From CAZUTO01 sp964623085 (lineage in GTDB: Bacteria > Pseudomonadota > Gammaproteobacteria > Pseudomonadales > GM7GCV1), in NCBI GenBank assembly GCA_964623085.1, contig CAZUTO010000003.1, forward strand, positions 81,574-145,573: a stretch of 64,000 bases of DNA. The letters are read 5' to 3'. Shown piece after piece: positions 18,928-27,781 of the stretch. The notes below the pieces were generated by a model. It was not told where the DNA came from. It ran no database searches and worked only from the letters and a program-made list of their open reading frames with translations. The translations under genes and the position numbers were made by a program. Every line of letters starts with the position of its first letter. The first letter of the stretch is position 1.

Positions 18928-19935
18928 ATGATACCTCAGCGTGACCTATCTTGGCAGACTCAAAGCTGGCAGGAACAATTATCAAATGCCGTCAACTCTT
19001 CCACAGAGCTGCTGGCAAAGCTTAATCTCTCAGCAGAAGAACCAAATCTCTCTGAAAAAGCAGCGAAGCAATTCCCCGTGCTCGCGCCTCATGCATTTAT
19101 TGATCGTATAAATCCAGAGGATCCAAATGACCCGTTGCTGCGCCAGATATTAAACGTTCATGAGGAAGACATTGCAGCGCTGGGCTTTAGCTCAGATCCT
19201 CTGGAGGAATCCAGCTCAAATCCAGTGAAAGGCCTTGTGCGCAAGTATAAGAATCGCGCATTGCTTATTGTGACAGGCAAATGCGCCATCAATTGTCGAT
19301 ACTGTTTTCGGCGCGAGTTCCCCTATAACGAAAACAATCCTAGTAGAAAAGAATGGGGTGAGGCACTTAGCTACATATCGAACCACGATGAAATTGAAGA
19401 GGTGATATTAAGCGGCGGGGATCCGCTCTCGGTTAGTGATAAGCATCTCCATTGGCTGATCGAAGCCGTCTCGGCAATATCATCAATTAAACGATTACGC
19501 ATTCATACACGCATGCCTATCGTGATTCCGGACCGCATAACCGATGACCTACTTAGCATTCTGGAAGAGTGCAAACTCACGACCATAGTAGTCTTGCACG
19601 TCAATCACAGTAATGAGATAGACGAGCAAGTGAAAAACTGCATGATACGACTCAAAGCCAAAACAGATTTTCTGCTAAATCAAAGCGTGCTGCTTAAAGG
19701 AGTAAACGATTCACTCGACGCACAACTTGCCTTGCACAACACCTGTGTCGATGCCGGCATCCAACCATACTATTTACACTTTCTCGACCGCGTAAATGGC
19801 ACATCACACTTCGAAGTACCTAAAGAAAAAGCACTTGCGCTCTATACGCAAATGCAACACGCAATGTCCGGTTATATGCTGCCAAAACTGGTCATAGAGC
19901 TGCCTAATGCACAAAGCAAGCAAATTCTTAAGTAA
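18928..19935 (+). CDS. epmB: EF-P-associated lysine 2,3-aminomutase EpmB
   Basis: EpmB is a radical SAM, PLP-dependent enzyme that converts lysine to (R)-beta-lysine for EpmA. In the 335-residue protein the iron-sulfur cysteines are C119, C123 and C126 (CAINCRYCFRREFPY). The SAM/Gly-rich segment EEVILSGGDPLSV follows. A short C-terminus distinguishes it from catabolic lysine aminomutases. It is divergently arranged with efp. Confidence 0.95.
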   Translation: MIPQRDLSWQTQSWQEQLSNAVNSSTELLAKLNLSAEEPNLSEKAAKQFPVLAPHAFIDRINPEDPNDPLLRQILNVHEEDIAALGFSSDPLEESSSNPVKGLVRKYKNRALLIVTGKCAINCRYCFRREFPYNENNPSRKEWGEALSYISNHDEIEEVILSGGDPLSVSDKHLHWLIEAVSAISSIKRLRIHTRMPIVIPDRITDDLLSILEECKLTTIVVLHVNHSNEIDEQVKNCMIRLKAKTDFLLNQSVLLKGVNDSLDAQLALHNTCVDAGIQPYYLHFLDRVNGTSHFEVPKEKALALYTQMQHAMSGYMLPKLVIELPNAQSKQILK

Positions 19936-20047
19936 TCGCGCGTGATCCAGCGCAAATTTTTCAAATCAAACTAACACTAAACTAAAATGAGTCTTTATAC
20001 TCTGTTCAAGTAAATTTCTTTCCTTTTAACGTTTTTTTTCGGTATAC

Positions 20048-22111
20048 ATGGCTGAACTGCAGGACATATCTATTCTCATTATCGATGACTCCTTTGAGGA
20101 AATCAGTCGTATTTCGAGCGTGCTCGATAATAGCGGTTTTCGCGTGCGCTCTCACAAAGCCGAAACCGAAGAAGAACTCGCAGATCAGCTCAATAGCGAG
20201 AACCTCGATATCATTCTGATCAAACAGAATAGTGAACCTCTATCACCAAAAGTGTTGTTTCAAACGCTAAACCGACTTGAAAAAGATGTTCCATCACTGG
20301 TAATGGTGCCAACGCTATCTGGCAAGGAAACTGCTCAGTTTTTGCGGATGGGTGCGAAGGACGTGATTGCCGATGATGAAGATCAACACATGGCAGCGGT
20401 TATCTCTCGCGAACTAAAAAGTAAAGCGCTGCGTGAGGACTATAGAAACGTATCAAGAAAGCTTTCTTCATCAGAACATCGCTATCAGGAATTACTAGAG
20501 CACTCCAAATTACCTATCGGGATCGTGCAGGAATCCATGTTCGTATTAATCAACGAGTCTTTCTGCGACATATTCGAACTAGATCAAGATGATACTGACG
20601 CGCTTCCAGTCGTTGACTTGCTAGACAAAGATGCACGACAGACGTTTAAAGATTTGTACAAAGAATATGTCAGTGCGCCCGACGCTTTCGGCAACGAAGA
20701 ATTCACAACTGACTTTACGGACTCGTTAGGTACAGTTAAGAATATTAAAATTGAAGTCAATACGATCAAATACAACGATGAGGATAGCCTTCAACTAAAA
20801 ATAGATCCTCCAAAGACAGAAGTCAGCGCAGAAGTATTCACTGACCCAAGTGGCGCTGTACCGCGTCAGCGAATGATTCAACTTATTGACAACTGTATTG
20901 GTCTAACGAGCTCAAAAAATTCAGATGAAACTAAGGATAGTTGTTTGGCATGTATCCAAATAGACGCCTATGACGACATTCAAGAAGCAGAAGGAATCGG
21001 TTCCGCGGACGAACTTTACGGTGTATTCCAGCTATTCGTCAGCGAGTATTTCACTGAAAAACCAATCTGTGCGTTCGACTCAAATCATTTACTCGTTCTT
21101 TTTGAGGCACAGGGTCAAGAGCCTACTCTGCAACAATGCCAAGATTTCTGCAAAGCACTGGACAAACAAGTGTTTGAATTTGGTATCAATAGCCGACAGC
21201 TAACCTGTACTGTGGGCATAGGGGTGATTAGCGAGCTCATCACCAGCGCCGACACCGTCATAAAGAGAAGCTTAAGAGCTTGTGTACAGCTTCTTGAAAG
21301 TATAGAAGGCGATATAGGTAACGGCGCTGCTCTATACGAGCCTGAGGCATCCGAGGTTGATCAAGAAGTAATCGATATCAACTACTTGATCAAACAAGCG
21401 TTCAAATACAGCCACCTCGAACTTCTATACCAGCCGATGCTTAACTTCCACGGCGATAGCGGAAAACACTATGAAGTGCTGCTGGGACTAAAAAAAGAAA
21501 ACAGCGACATATACCCCGAAAACTTCATCACCATGGCCACTCGAACCAACGAGAATCCTGAGATAGATAAGTGGGTAATCTTGGAGTCCATGCGCGCCCT
21601 AATTCAGAAGGAGGTGTGCGACGGCGACGAGTCGCTATACCTTCACCTGAGCAAGCTTTCGATACGAGACCCTGAGTTTGTGTCATGGCTAACGGCTGCG
21701 ATATCAAAATCGAAAATCAAACCAGACAGGTTAGCCTTTCAGCTGCGCGAGCCTGACATATCGTCCAATTTGAAGACTTCAACCGACCTGGTAAACGACA
21801 TTTCCAAACTAGGCTGCAAAGTGATCATCACCAATTTTGGTAGTTCTGTGCAGCCACTGAAAATTTTGGAAAGCATCAGCTTTGATTTCGCAAAAGTAGA
21901 CATGAGTTTCGCGCTTGATGCGCAATCCAGTAGCGAAGGGGCTGAGAAACTAACAGAGCTTTTAGAGCAAATTTCCAGTACTGGCATCCCAGCGATCGTG
22001 CCCTGTATCGAAAGCGCGGCCGTGCTGCCTATCCTATGGCAATCAAACGTCGCGTACATTCAGGGCTACTATGTTCAGAAACCTTCAACAGTGATGGATT
22101 ACACTCCCTAA
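20048..22111 (+). CDS. fimX: FimX-like REC-PAS-GGDEF-EAL protein with degenerate catalytic motifs
   Basis: The 687-residue protein has an N-terminal receiver-like domain (about 1-125; the usual phospho-Asp is apparently Lys59), a PAS domain (about 145-255), a degenerate GGDEF domain and a degenerate EAL domain. The GGDEF site reads FDSNHLL (343-349). The EAL site reads EVL (476-478), and the usual DDFG metal-binding motif is TNFG. Loss of these residues argues against cyclase or phosphodiesterase activity. P. aeruginosa FimX is a c-di-GMP receptor controlling type IV pilus motility, has similar length, and also neighbours serB. The function is inferred from that. Confidence 0.82.
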   Translation: MAELQDISILIIDDSFEEISRISSVLDNSGFRVRSHKAETEEELADQLNSENLDIILIKQNSEPLSPKVLFQTLNRLEKDVPSLVMVPTLSGKETAQFLRMGAKDVIADDEDQHMAAVISRELKSKALREDYRNVSRKLSSSEHRYQELLEHSKLPIGIVQESMFVLINESFCDIFELDQDDTDALPVVDLLDKDARQTFKDLYKEYVSAPDAFGNEEFTTDFTDSLGTVKNIKIEVNTIKYNDEDSLQLKIDPPKTEVSAEVFTDPSGAVPRQRMIQLIDNCIGLTSSKNSDETKDSCLACIQIDAYDDIQEAEGIGSADELYGVFQLFVSEYFTEKPICAFDSNHLLVLFEAQGQEPTLQQCQDFCKALDKQVFEFGINSRQLTCTVGIGVISELITSADTVIKRSLRACVQLLESIEGDIGNGAALYEPEASEVDQEVIDINYLIKQAFKYSHLELLYQPMLNFHGDSGKHYEVLLGLKKENSDIYPENFITMATRTNENPEIDKWVILESMRALIQKEVCDGDESLYLHLSKLSIRDPEFVSWLTAAISKSKIKPDRLAFQLREPDISSNLKTSTDLVNDISKLGCKVIITNFGSSVQPLKILESISFDFAKVDMSFALDAQSSSEGAEKLTELLEQISSTGIPAIVPCIESAAVLPILWQSNVAYIQGYYVQKPSTVMDYTP

Positions 22112-22129
22112 ATATAGAGACCAACTGCT

Positions 22130-23344
22130 CTAATCCGGCGCTTCTGTATCACTCATACCCATTAGATAAAGAATCGCGTCCAATCCAAGGTTAGAAACAG
22201 AATAACTTGCGGACGCCTGAACCACTGGCTTGGCGTGAAAAGCAATTCCCATCCCCGCAGTACTTAGCATTGGAAGATCATTTGCGCCATCACCAACGGC
22301 GATTGTCTGCTCTAGCCCAAACCCGAGATTCGCCGCAATTTCTTTTAACAAGACCGCCTTTCTCGCTCCGTCTACGATATCGCCAATCACGCGACCGGTC
22401 AGCGCTCCATCAACGATTTCCAATTCATTCGCATGCACGTAGTCAATATCTAGCCGTTTGCTAATGTAACGACCAAAAAAAGTAAATCCGCCTGACAAAA
22501 TGGCCGTCTTAAAACCCAATTTCTTTAACGTAGACAGTAATCTATCCGCCCCTTCATTGAGGTTAAGCTCCTGGGCAATATCGAGCATCACGGATTCGGA
22601 TAACCCTTGCAGCTTCGCCACGCGGCGCTTCAAACTCTCTTTAAAATCAATTTCACCACGCATCGCCGCTTCGGTAATCTCTGACACTTCATCACCAACC
22701 CCAGCGCGCTTGGCTAGCTCATCAATCACCTCTTCCTGAATAAGCGTTGAATCCATATCGAAAACGACAAGGCGACGATTGCGACGATATATATCGTCTT
22801 CTTGATAAGCGATGTCTGCATCTAGATTTGAACCCAGCTCCATCAGCTCGGCACGCAAACCTTCAATGGACGAAACTGCACCGCGAGCAATAAACTCGAC
22901 ACAGGCCTGGCTTTGCTGAGAGACCGCCTCAATTGGCATGCGTCCGGTCAAACGACGAATATGATGAATATCAAGCTCGTGGTCTGCTAATACTTGGCTA
23001 ACTGCCTGTATATTTTTGGCAGCGAGCTGACGAGACAAGAGGGTTACCACGTGCTTAGGACTGCCATGCCCAGACACCCACTTTTGATAGTTCTCAACTT
23101 CAACCTCGCGAACACGCAACTGCGCATCACATTCGGCAAGCAAAGCATCGAGTTCCGCTTGAATCAGTTTCAAACTCGATTCAGATTGAACACCAACCAA
23201 CATTCCCAACGATAGCGTGTCATGAATAACAGACTGGCCAATATCCAACACATCTGCACTTTGCTCTGAAAGAACAGCATTAATACGCGAACACAACCCG
23301 GGACGGTTGTATCCAGAAATAGTTAATAAATAGATTTTTGTCAA
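22130..23344 (-). CDS. serB: Phosphoserine phosphatase SerB with N-terminal ACT domains
   Basis: SerB performs the last step of serine synthesis. The 404-residue protein has an N-terminal ACT-like region (about 1-180) and a C-terminal HAD phosphatase domain with nucleophile motif DMDST (D196 and D198), the LSGGFTFF segment and the motif IAVGDGANDLPML. The long form with ACT domains is typical of Pseudomonas relatives. It is convergent with fimX and divergent from the AhpA/YtjB-type gene. Confidence 0.96.
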   Translation of the reverse strand: MTKIYLLTISGYNRPGLCSRINAVLSEQSADVLDIGQSVIHDTLSLGMLVGVQSESSLKLIQAELDALLAECDAQLRVREVEVENYQKWVSGHGSPKHVVTLLSRQLAAKNIQAVSQVLADHELDIHHIRRLTGRMPIEAVSQQSQACVEFIARGAVSSIEGLRAELMELGSNLDADIAYQEDDIYRRNRRLVVFDMDSTLIQEEVIDELAKRAGVGDEVSEITEAAMRGEIDFKESLKRRVAKLQGLSESVMLDIAQELNLNEGADRLLSTLKKLGFKTAILSGGFTFFGRYISKRLDIDYVHANELEIVDGALTGRVIGDIVDGARKAVLLKEIAANLGFGLEQTIAVGDGANDLPMLSTAGMGIAFHAKPVVQASASYSVSNLGLDAILYLMGMSDTEAPD

Positions 23345-23516
23345 AATTGCTAGTATCTAGTTTTTGCAGCAGCATTATACCGGCTGACAATTAAAATCGG
23401 TCATCCGACACGAGAATACAACGCAATAAAGCAATAATAGGCTAGAATCATCGCTGCTCAGGATAGAATATAGAGCCACCCCACTCACGAATAGAAAACC
23501 GCTAGGAATAAAGGGT

Positions 23517-24641
23517 TTGATCACATTTCAAAAAACTCTAAAGAACAATTTTTTGCTGTTCTTTTTCGCAGCTATTTGTATCTATTTAGCGCTCTACTTT
23601 GTTTCAGTTCGAAGCGAAACCAATATTGGATCTGAAGGCTATTTCACGTTAATCGAAAATGCCAGCCTTCCTATCCTTCTCACCGATCAAAGGCAGCAAT
23701 TTAATCTACAGATCGGCGCGCTTATTCAGAACACACCCGTTACTCAAATACGTATTTTTGACACCCAGGGTGAACTGTTATTTCGCGTTCAAAATACTGC
23801 ATCTGGCGACAATACGAATGGCTCGACGACCCTACGTAAACCTCTATTATTTGAAGGCACAGCGGCAGCCATATTGGAATTAGATATCCAATCCAACCAA
23901 AGAGAAAAAATCAATACTTGGCCAAACGAACTATGGTTGGCCATTATTGCTGGGATCAGTGCGTTAACTATTGTCGCAACAGCAATTTTTCTGCAACGTA
24001 AATTAGCGCAAAGTGATACGTATGGGGTCAATGATGGTGATGACGCATCTCCAGAGACCGAGATAACGCCAGCATTGCGCAATCACCTCACGAGCAGCGC
24101 TCATCTCATTTTGGTCGCACGTGTTCTTTTTCCAACCGATCGTTCTGATGCCTCTGGTGATTCGTTAACTGAATACCTAAATGAACTTTGCAAAACGATC
24201 TGTGGAATGGCAAAAATATACGGTGCAAAGCCGATGTCCATATCAGCTAACACACTAGTTTTTGTCATAGAGGGGCCGATTAATAAACAACTGACACGCC
24301 AAGCAACCATGCTTTGCTGGGGTATCACGCAACTCACCGAGGAAAACACTCAGCATAAGGGCTTGAAGCCAAGTATCCAGAGTTACATTGTCAGTCCAAC
24401 GAACCTGAAAACCCAACCAAAACAATCACTGGCCTATTGGACTGAACTGGATGTTTTTTGCAGTTCGGATCACGCCACCGAGGCATACATATCCGAACCA
24501 ATAAACAACAAGCTTGACCGTGTTTCATTTAATCTGGCTGCCGAAAAGAACCAACTGCTCCGCATAGTTAGCGTATCGGATACAATAAAAAAACTATGGC
24601 GAAATCAACGATTACAGCTAGACAAAAAAAATGAGCACTAG
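23517..24641 (+). CDS. AhpA/YtjB-type membrane protein
   Basis: The 374-residue protein starts at a TTG (23517) with an AGGAATAAAGGG purine stretch just upstream. It has two membrane segments (about 10-30 and 140-160) bracketing a periplasmic part, and a cytoplasmic C-terminal domain of about 200 residues. This layout and its position divergent from serB match the AhpA/YtjB (Smp) family, whose biochemical role is unclear. Its TAG stop forms the loop of the following terminator hairpin. Confidence 0.65.
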   Translation: MITFQKTLKNNFLLFFFAAICIYLALYFVSVRSETNIGSEGYFTLIENASLPILLTDQRQQFNLQIGALIQNTPVTQIRIFDTQGELLFRVQNTASGDNTNGSTTLRKPLLFEGTAAAILELDIQSNQREKINTWPNELWLAIIAGISALTIVATAIFLQRKLAQSDTYGVNDGDDASPETEITPALRNHLTSSAHLILVARVLFPTDRSDASGDSLTEYLNELCKTICGMAKIYGAKPMSISANTLVFVIEGPINKQLTRQATMLCWGITQLTEENTQHKGLKPSIQSYIVSPTNLKTQPKQSLAYWTELDVFCSSDHATEAYISEPINNKLDRVSFNLAAEKNQLLRIVSVSDTIKKLWRNQRLQLDKKNEH

Positions 24642-24653
24642 GTGCTCATTTTT
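24631..24653 (+). terminator. Intrinsic terminator whose loop is the upstream gene's stop codon
   Basis: ATGAGCAC (24631-24638) pairs with GTGCTCAT (24642-24649), followed by a short T-run to 24653. The three loop bases are exactly the TAG stop of the AhpA/YtjB-type gene. A-rich sequence on the left side makes it potentially bidirectional, so it could also serve glnK (24678-25016) on the minus strand. Confidence 0.75.
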
Positions 24654-24677
24654 AGACTGTAGATATTTACAAACAAA

Positions 24678-25016
24678 CTAGAGCGCGTCTTGGCCTGTTT
24701 CACCTGTTCGTATCCTAACCACTTGCTCAAGATCGGACACAAAAATCTTCCCATCGCCAATTTTTCCTGTACTCGCAGACTTCGTCACTGCTTCGATCAC
24801 AGAATCAACAGAGTCGGCAGATACCGCAATCTCTAACTTTATCTTGGGAAGGAAATCAACAATATACTCCGCGCCTCGGTATAGCTCGGTGTGCCCTTTC
24901 TGACGACCAAAGCCCTTCACTTCCGTTGCTGTCACACCTTGCACACCTACTTCGCTAAGCGCCTCGCGCACGTCATCCATCTTAAAAGGTTTGATGATCG
25001 CGGTTATTAATTTCAT
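24678..25016 (-). CDS. glnK: Nitrogen regulatory PII protein, copy 1
   Basis: PII proteins sense 2-oxoglutarate, ATP and ADP, and GlnK-type members plug AmtB. The frame is open to 25091, but the ATG at 25016 gives the standard 112-residue protein (MKLITAIIKPFK) and is preceded by GGAGGAAA at ideal spacing. The T-loop GRQKGHTELYRGAEY places the uridylylation tyrosine at 51, and the signature KIGDGKIFV is present. It lies downstream of amtB, but a terminator at 25107-25131 separates them, so it probably has its own promoter. Confidence 0.95.
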   Translation of the reverse strand: MKLITAIIKPFKMDDVREALSEVGVQGVTATEVKGFGRQKGHTELYRGAEYIVDFLPKIKLEIAVSADSVDSVIEAVTKSASTGKIGDGKIFVSDLEQVVRIRTGETGQDAL

Positions 25017-25106
25017 TATTATATTTCCTCCAAGCCAGTTGAGCTGCTCCAGAAAGCGAAGCATATGATCAATATAGTCATACCATGGCAAATTTACAAA
25101 AAAAAA

Positions 25107-25131
25107 GGAAGCGCAAAGCGCTTCCTTTTTT
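25107..25131 (-). terminator. Intrinsic terminator after amtB
   Basis: GGAAGCGC (25107-25114), loop AAA and GCGCTTCC (25118-25125) form a strong stem with A-runs left and T-runs right. On the minus strand it lies about 20 bp past the amtB stop codon and ends in a long U-run. It would end the torF-glnK-amtB transcript before the second PII gene. Confidence 0.85.
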
Positions 25132-25152
25132 GAACAGATCTAAGTTAACGAT

Positions 25153-26412
25153 CTATTTTGCCGATGCGAACTCTGGATAGGCCTCCATACCACATTCGCT
25201 AATATCGACACCTTCGTACTCTTCTTCCTCAGAAACGCGGATACCCATAGTCACTTTCAAAATCATCCATACAATCAAACTAGCGACAAATACCCATACG
25301 AAAATCGTGAGCAAACCAACGAGTTGGCCAACAAAACTTGCACCGCCAAAAATAGCAACGGCTAGCACACCGAATATACCGACCGTACCATGCACAGAAA
25401 TGGCGCCAACAGGGTCATCGATTTTCATCTTGTCTAATCCAATGATGCTAAATACAACCAATACGCCACCGATAAGACCAATGATGGTTGACATCAAAGC
25501 GCTTTGAGAAGCGGGATCAGCGGTAATCGCAACTAATCCAGCCAAGGCACCATTCAATGCCATTGTTAGATCTGCTTTACCAAACATAATGCGCGCAACG
25601 ATAAGTGCGCCAATCAATCCGCCGGATGCAGCTGCGTTGGTGTTCATAAACACGTTGGCCACTTCATTAGCAACCGAAATATCGGAAAGCTTTAGAGTAG
25701 AACCACCGTTAAAACCAAACCAACCCATCCAAAGTATGAAGGTACCTAGTGTCGCTAGTGGCAAGTTACAACCTGGAATAGCGTTAGCAGTCCCGTCAGC
25801 ACCGTACTTACCTTTACGTGGACCAAGTAGAAGAACACCAGCTAACGCTGCTGCCGCACCCGCCAGATGCACAATACCAGAACCAGCATAGTCGCTATAA
25901 TCAAGGGCAAACATACCAAATACTTCGTTTCCGCCCCAAGTCCAACCACCTTCCATTGGATAAATAAAACCGGTCATTACAACCGCAAAAGCTAAGAATG
26001 CCCAAAGCTTCATGCGCTCTGCAACAGCACCAGATACGATCGACATAGCTGTCGCGACAAATACGACCTGAAAGAAAAAGTCTGATGCGCCAGAATAAAC
26101 CGCACCGCCGTCAAACCCTTCTTCCGCTTTAGATGCGAGTGCGGCCGCTGCGTCAACGCCGCCTGTTGTCTCAATACCAGACAAAAAGAAGCCGCCACCA
26201 TACATAAACTGATAACCACATATCATGTACATGGTGCAGGCAACCGCAAACAGCGCAACGTTTTTAGTTAAAATTTCAGTGGTGTTTTTAGCTCGAACTA
26301 AACCCGCTTCGAGCATGGCAAAGCCGGCTGCCATCCACATGACTAGTGCGCCACATACCAAAAAATAAAAGGTATCTATGGCGTATTGAAGTTCAAAAAT
26401 GTTATTTTCCAT
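25153..26412 (-). CDS. amtB: Ammonium transporter AmtB
   Basis: AmtB is the trimeric inner-membrane ammonium channel used at low ammonium. The 419-residue protein has about eleven membrane segments. The twin pore histidines are His182 (SGIVHLAGA) and His341 (ISVHGTVGIF). The start MENNIFELQYAIDTFYF lacks an obvious cleaved signal peptide. It lies 20 bp downstream of a PII gene (26433-26771), the classic glnK-amtB pair. Confidence 0.97.
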   Translation of the reverse strand: MENNIFELQYAIDTFYFLVCGALVMWMAAGFAMLEAGLVRAKNTTEILTKNVALFAVACTMYMICGYQFMYGGGFFLSGIETTGGVDAAAALASKAEEGFDGGAVYSGASDFFFQVVFVATAMSIVSGAVAERMKLWAFLAFAVVMTGFIYPMEGGWTWGGNEVFGMFALDYSDYAGSGIVHLAGAAAALAGVLLLGPRKGKYGADGTANAIPGCNLPLATLGTFILWMGWFGFNGGSTLKLSDISVANEVANVFMNTNAAASGGLIGALIVARIMFGKADLTMALNGALAGLVAITADPASQSALMSTIIGLIGGVLVVFSIIGLDKMKIDDPVGAISVHGTVGIFGVLAVAIFGGASFVGQLVGLLTIFVWVFVASLIVWMILKVTMGIRVSEEEEYEGVDISECGMEAYPEFASAK

Positions 26413-26432
26413 TACTATCTCCGATTGAGCGC

Positions 26433-26771
26433 TTATATGGCATCTTCGCCGGTTTCACCCGTACGGATACGGATCACCTGACCAAGATCGCTCACAAATA
26501 TTTTTCCATCCCCAATTTTTCCTGTGGCCGCCGCACTGGTAATCGCCTCAATGGTTTGATCAACCAAATCATCACCAATTGCAACCTCAAGCTTGATTTT
26601 TGGAAGAAAATCAACAACATACTCTGCACCACGATAGAGCTCGGTATGTCCCTTTTGACGACCAAAACCTTTTACTTCAGTGACAGTAATGCCTTGCACA
26701 CCGACACCGCTCATGGCTTCACGAACGTCATCAAGCTTAAATGGCTTAATGACAGCTGTTATTAGTTTCAT
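26433..26771 (-). CDS. glnK: Nitrogen regulatory PII protein, copy 2 (paired with amtB)
   Basis: The 112-residue PII protein is encoded directly upstream of amtB. The frame is open to 26819, but the ATG at 26771 fits the family start MKLITAVIKPFKLDD and has a CGAGGAGAG Shine-Dalgarno. Tyr51 lies in the T-loop GHTELYRGAEY and KIGDGKIFV is intact. It differs from copy 1 at scattered positions, for example EAITSAAATG against EAVTKSASTG. It is probably the copy that regulates AmtB. Confidence 0.95.
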   Translation of the reverse strand: MKLITAVIKPFKLDDVREAMSGVGVQGITVTEVKGFGRQKGHTELYRGAEYVVDFLPKIKLEVAIGDDLVDQTIEAITSAAATGKIGDGKIFVSDLGQVIRIRTGETGEDAI

Positions 26772-26800
26772 AAGTCTCTCCTCGAGAAATATTGCTGAGA

Positions 26801-26863
26801 TACTTCCTACTTGGTACAAACGCCCAAGTAGGAAGTACTGTCGTTAGATTTTTAGCAGTACTT
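26801..26863 (-). promoter_or_regulatory. Two overlapping, mutually exclusive stem-loops between torF and glnK
   Basis: Read on the minus strand, AAGTACTG (26863-26856) can pair with CAGTACTT (26840-26833). The same CAGTACTT belongs to the 5' part of a longer arm whose TACTTCCTACTTGG segment pairs perfectly over 14 bp with CCAAGTAGGAAGTA (plus-strand arms 26801-26814 and 26824-26837, 9-base loop). The two stems cannot coexist. The first overlaps the torF stop codon and the second ends about 30 bp before the glnK start. No U-run follows, so attenuation, processing or mRNA stabilisation are all possible. Confidence 0.6.
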
Positions 26864-27587
26864 AGAAGCTAATACCCCAAGACACAACACCTTTAATCTC
26901 TTCGTCGCCATTGCCAAAATTAGTGTTGTTACTGTCGACGTCTGTACCAATTATTGAGATGGTGAAATCTCCCAAATCTGTACTCGTACCGAAATCAACC
27001 TGTGCAAAGGCGTAGTCAACATCTTGCTCTACACCACCAACAACGTCTCCATCAGCATCAAACAGATAAGTGGCGAGCGTGGCTGCAAACGTCCACGTCT
27101 CTGAAAGATTAACCCCAACACCGACATGTAAATAGATATCGCCGCTGTCGAATAAAACGTTATCTACACCGTCAACATTGCCACCGTTCAAAGTGTAGGC
27201 AAAACCAGCTGAAAAAATATCATACGACACACTTCCGTAGAGTTCGCCAAAGTCGCCTTCTGCGGTTGGATAGTTGTAATAGATATAGCCCACGTCGTAA
27301 CCGATCTCACCGGCTTCACCACCATAGCCAAGATACAAATCAACTTCTGAACCTGAAAAGCCACTGCCTTCGTCGCCAAGTGAGCCAACCCAAGTACCCG
27401 CATAGAAGCCGCTTTCATGAGCATAATCTACGCCGCCTGAAACAGACGCTGCTTCCGATGACTGTGAAACACCGCGCCAGATATAATCAGAAGTCACACC
27501 AACATTGGCAGTGACCTGCTGAGCCTGAACGCTACTACCTACTGCAACCAACCCTACGGCTATTAGTGATTTTCTTAAAATGCTCAT
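26862..27587 (-). CDS. TorF family putative outer-membrane porin
   Basis: The 241-residue protein has a signal peptide (about residues 1-22, ending VQA) and alternating beta-strand sequence throughout, ending in the aromatic C-terminus GVVSWGISF expected of outer-membrane barrels. The N-terminal segment TANVGVTSDYIWRGVSQS is the hallmark of the TorF/Gcw_chp family. The gene lies 90 bp upstream of glnK-amtB in the same direction and behind a sigma-54-type promoter. This suggests a role in uptake of a nitrogen source across the outer membrane; the substrate is inferred, not known. Confidence 0.88.
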   Translation of the reverse strand: MSILRKSLIAVGLVAVGSSVQAQQVTANVGVTSDYIWRGVSQSSEAASVSGGVDYAHESGFYAGTWVGSLGDEGSGFSGSEVDLYLGYGGEAGEIGYDVGYIYYNYPTAEGDFGELYGSVSYDIFSAGFAYTLNGGNVDGVDNVLFDSGDIYLHVGVGVNLSETWTFAATLATYLFDADGDVVGGVEQDVDYAFAQVDFGTSTDLGDFTISIIGTDVDSNNTNFGNGDEEIKGVVSWGISF

Positions 27588-27665
27588 TAAAATCTCTCCT
27601 GTGTAATACGATATTTATGTATCTTTTTAAAATACGAGCTATTATTTTTGCCCTATCGCACAAAA

Positions 27666-27682
27666 AGCATTTTATGTGCCAA
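27666..27682 (-). promoter_or_regulatory. Sigma-54 promoter upstream of torF-glnK-amtB
   Basis: On the minus strand the sequence reads TTGGCACATAAAATGCT. It has the -24 TTGGCAC element, exact GG-N10-GC spacing and a -12 ATGCT against the consensus TTGCW. It points towards torF, about 80 bp from the ATG. This is what is expected for a nitrogen-regulated operon. Confidence 0.8.
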
Positions 27683-27757
27683 TATTTAAAATATCTATAA
27701 AATACATGTAGATAGAATGATCCAAGCTAGAATGCTTTCCATAGCCTTTACCTTTTG

Positions 27758-27774
27758 TGCACTATTTTGGTGCT
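27758..27774. promoter_or_regulatory. NtrC-type enhancer site
   Basis: TGCACTATTTTGGTGCT matches the palindromic NtrC consensus TGCACYA-N3-TGGTGCA in all but its last specified base. It lies about 90-105 bp upstream of the sigma-54 promoter, the usual distance for NtrC enhancer sites. It also lies upstream of the divergent ubiK. Confidence 0.75.
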
Positions 27775-27781
27775 AGGTCAC

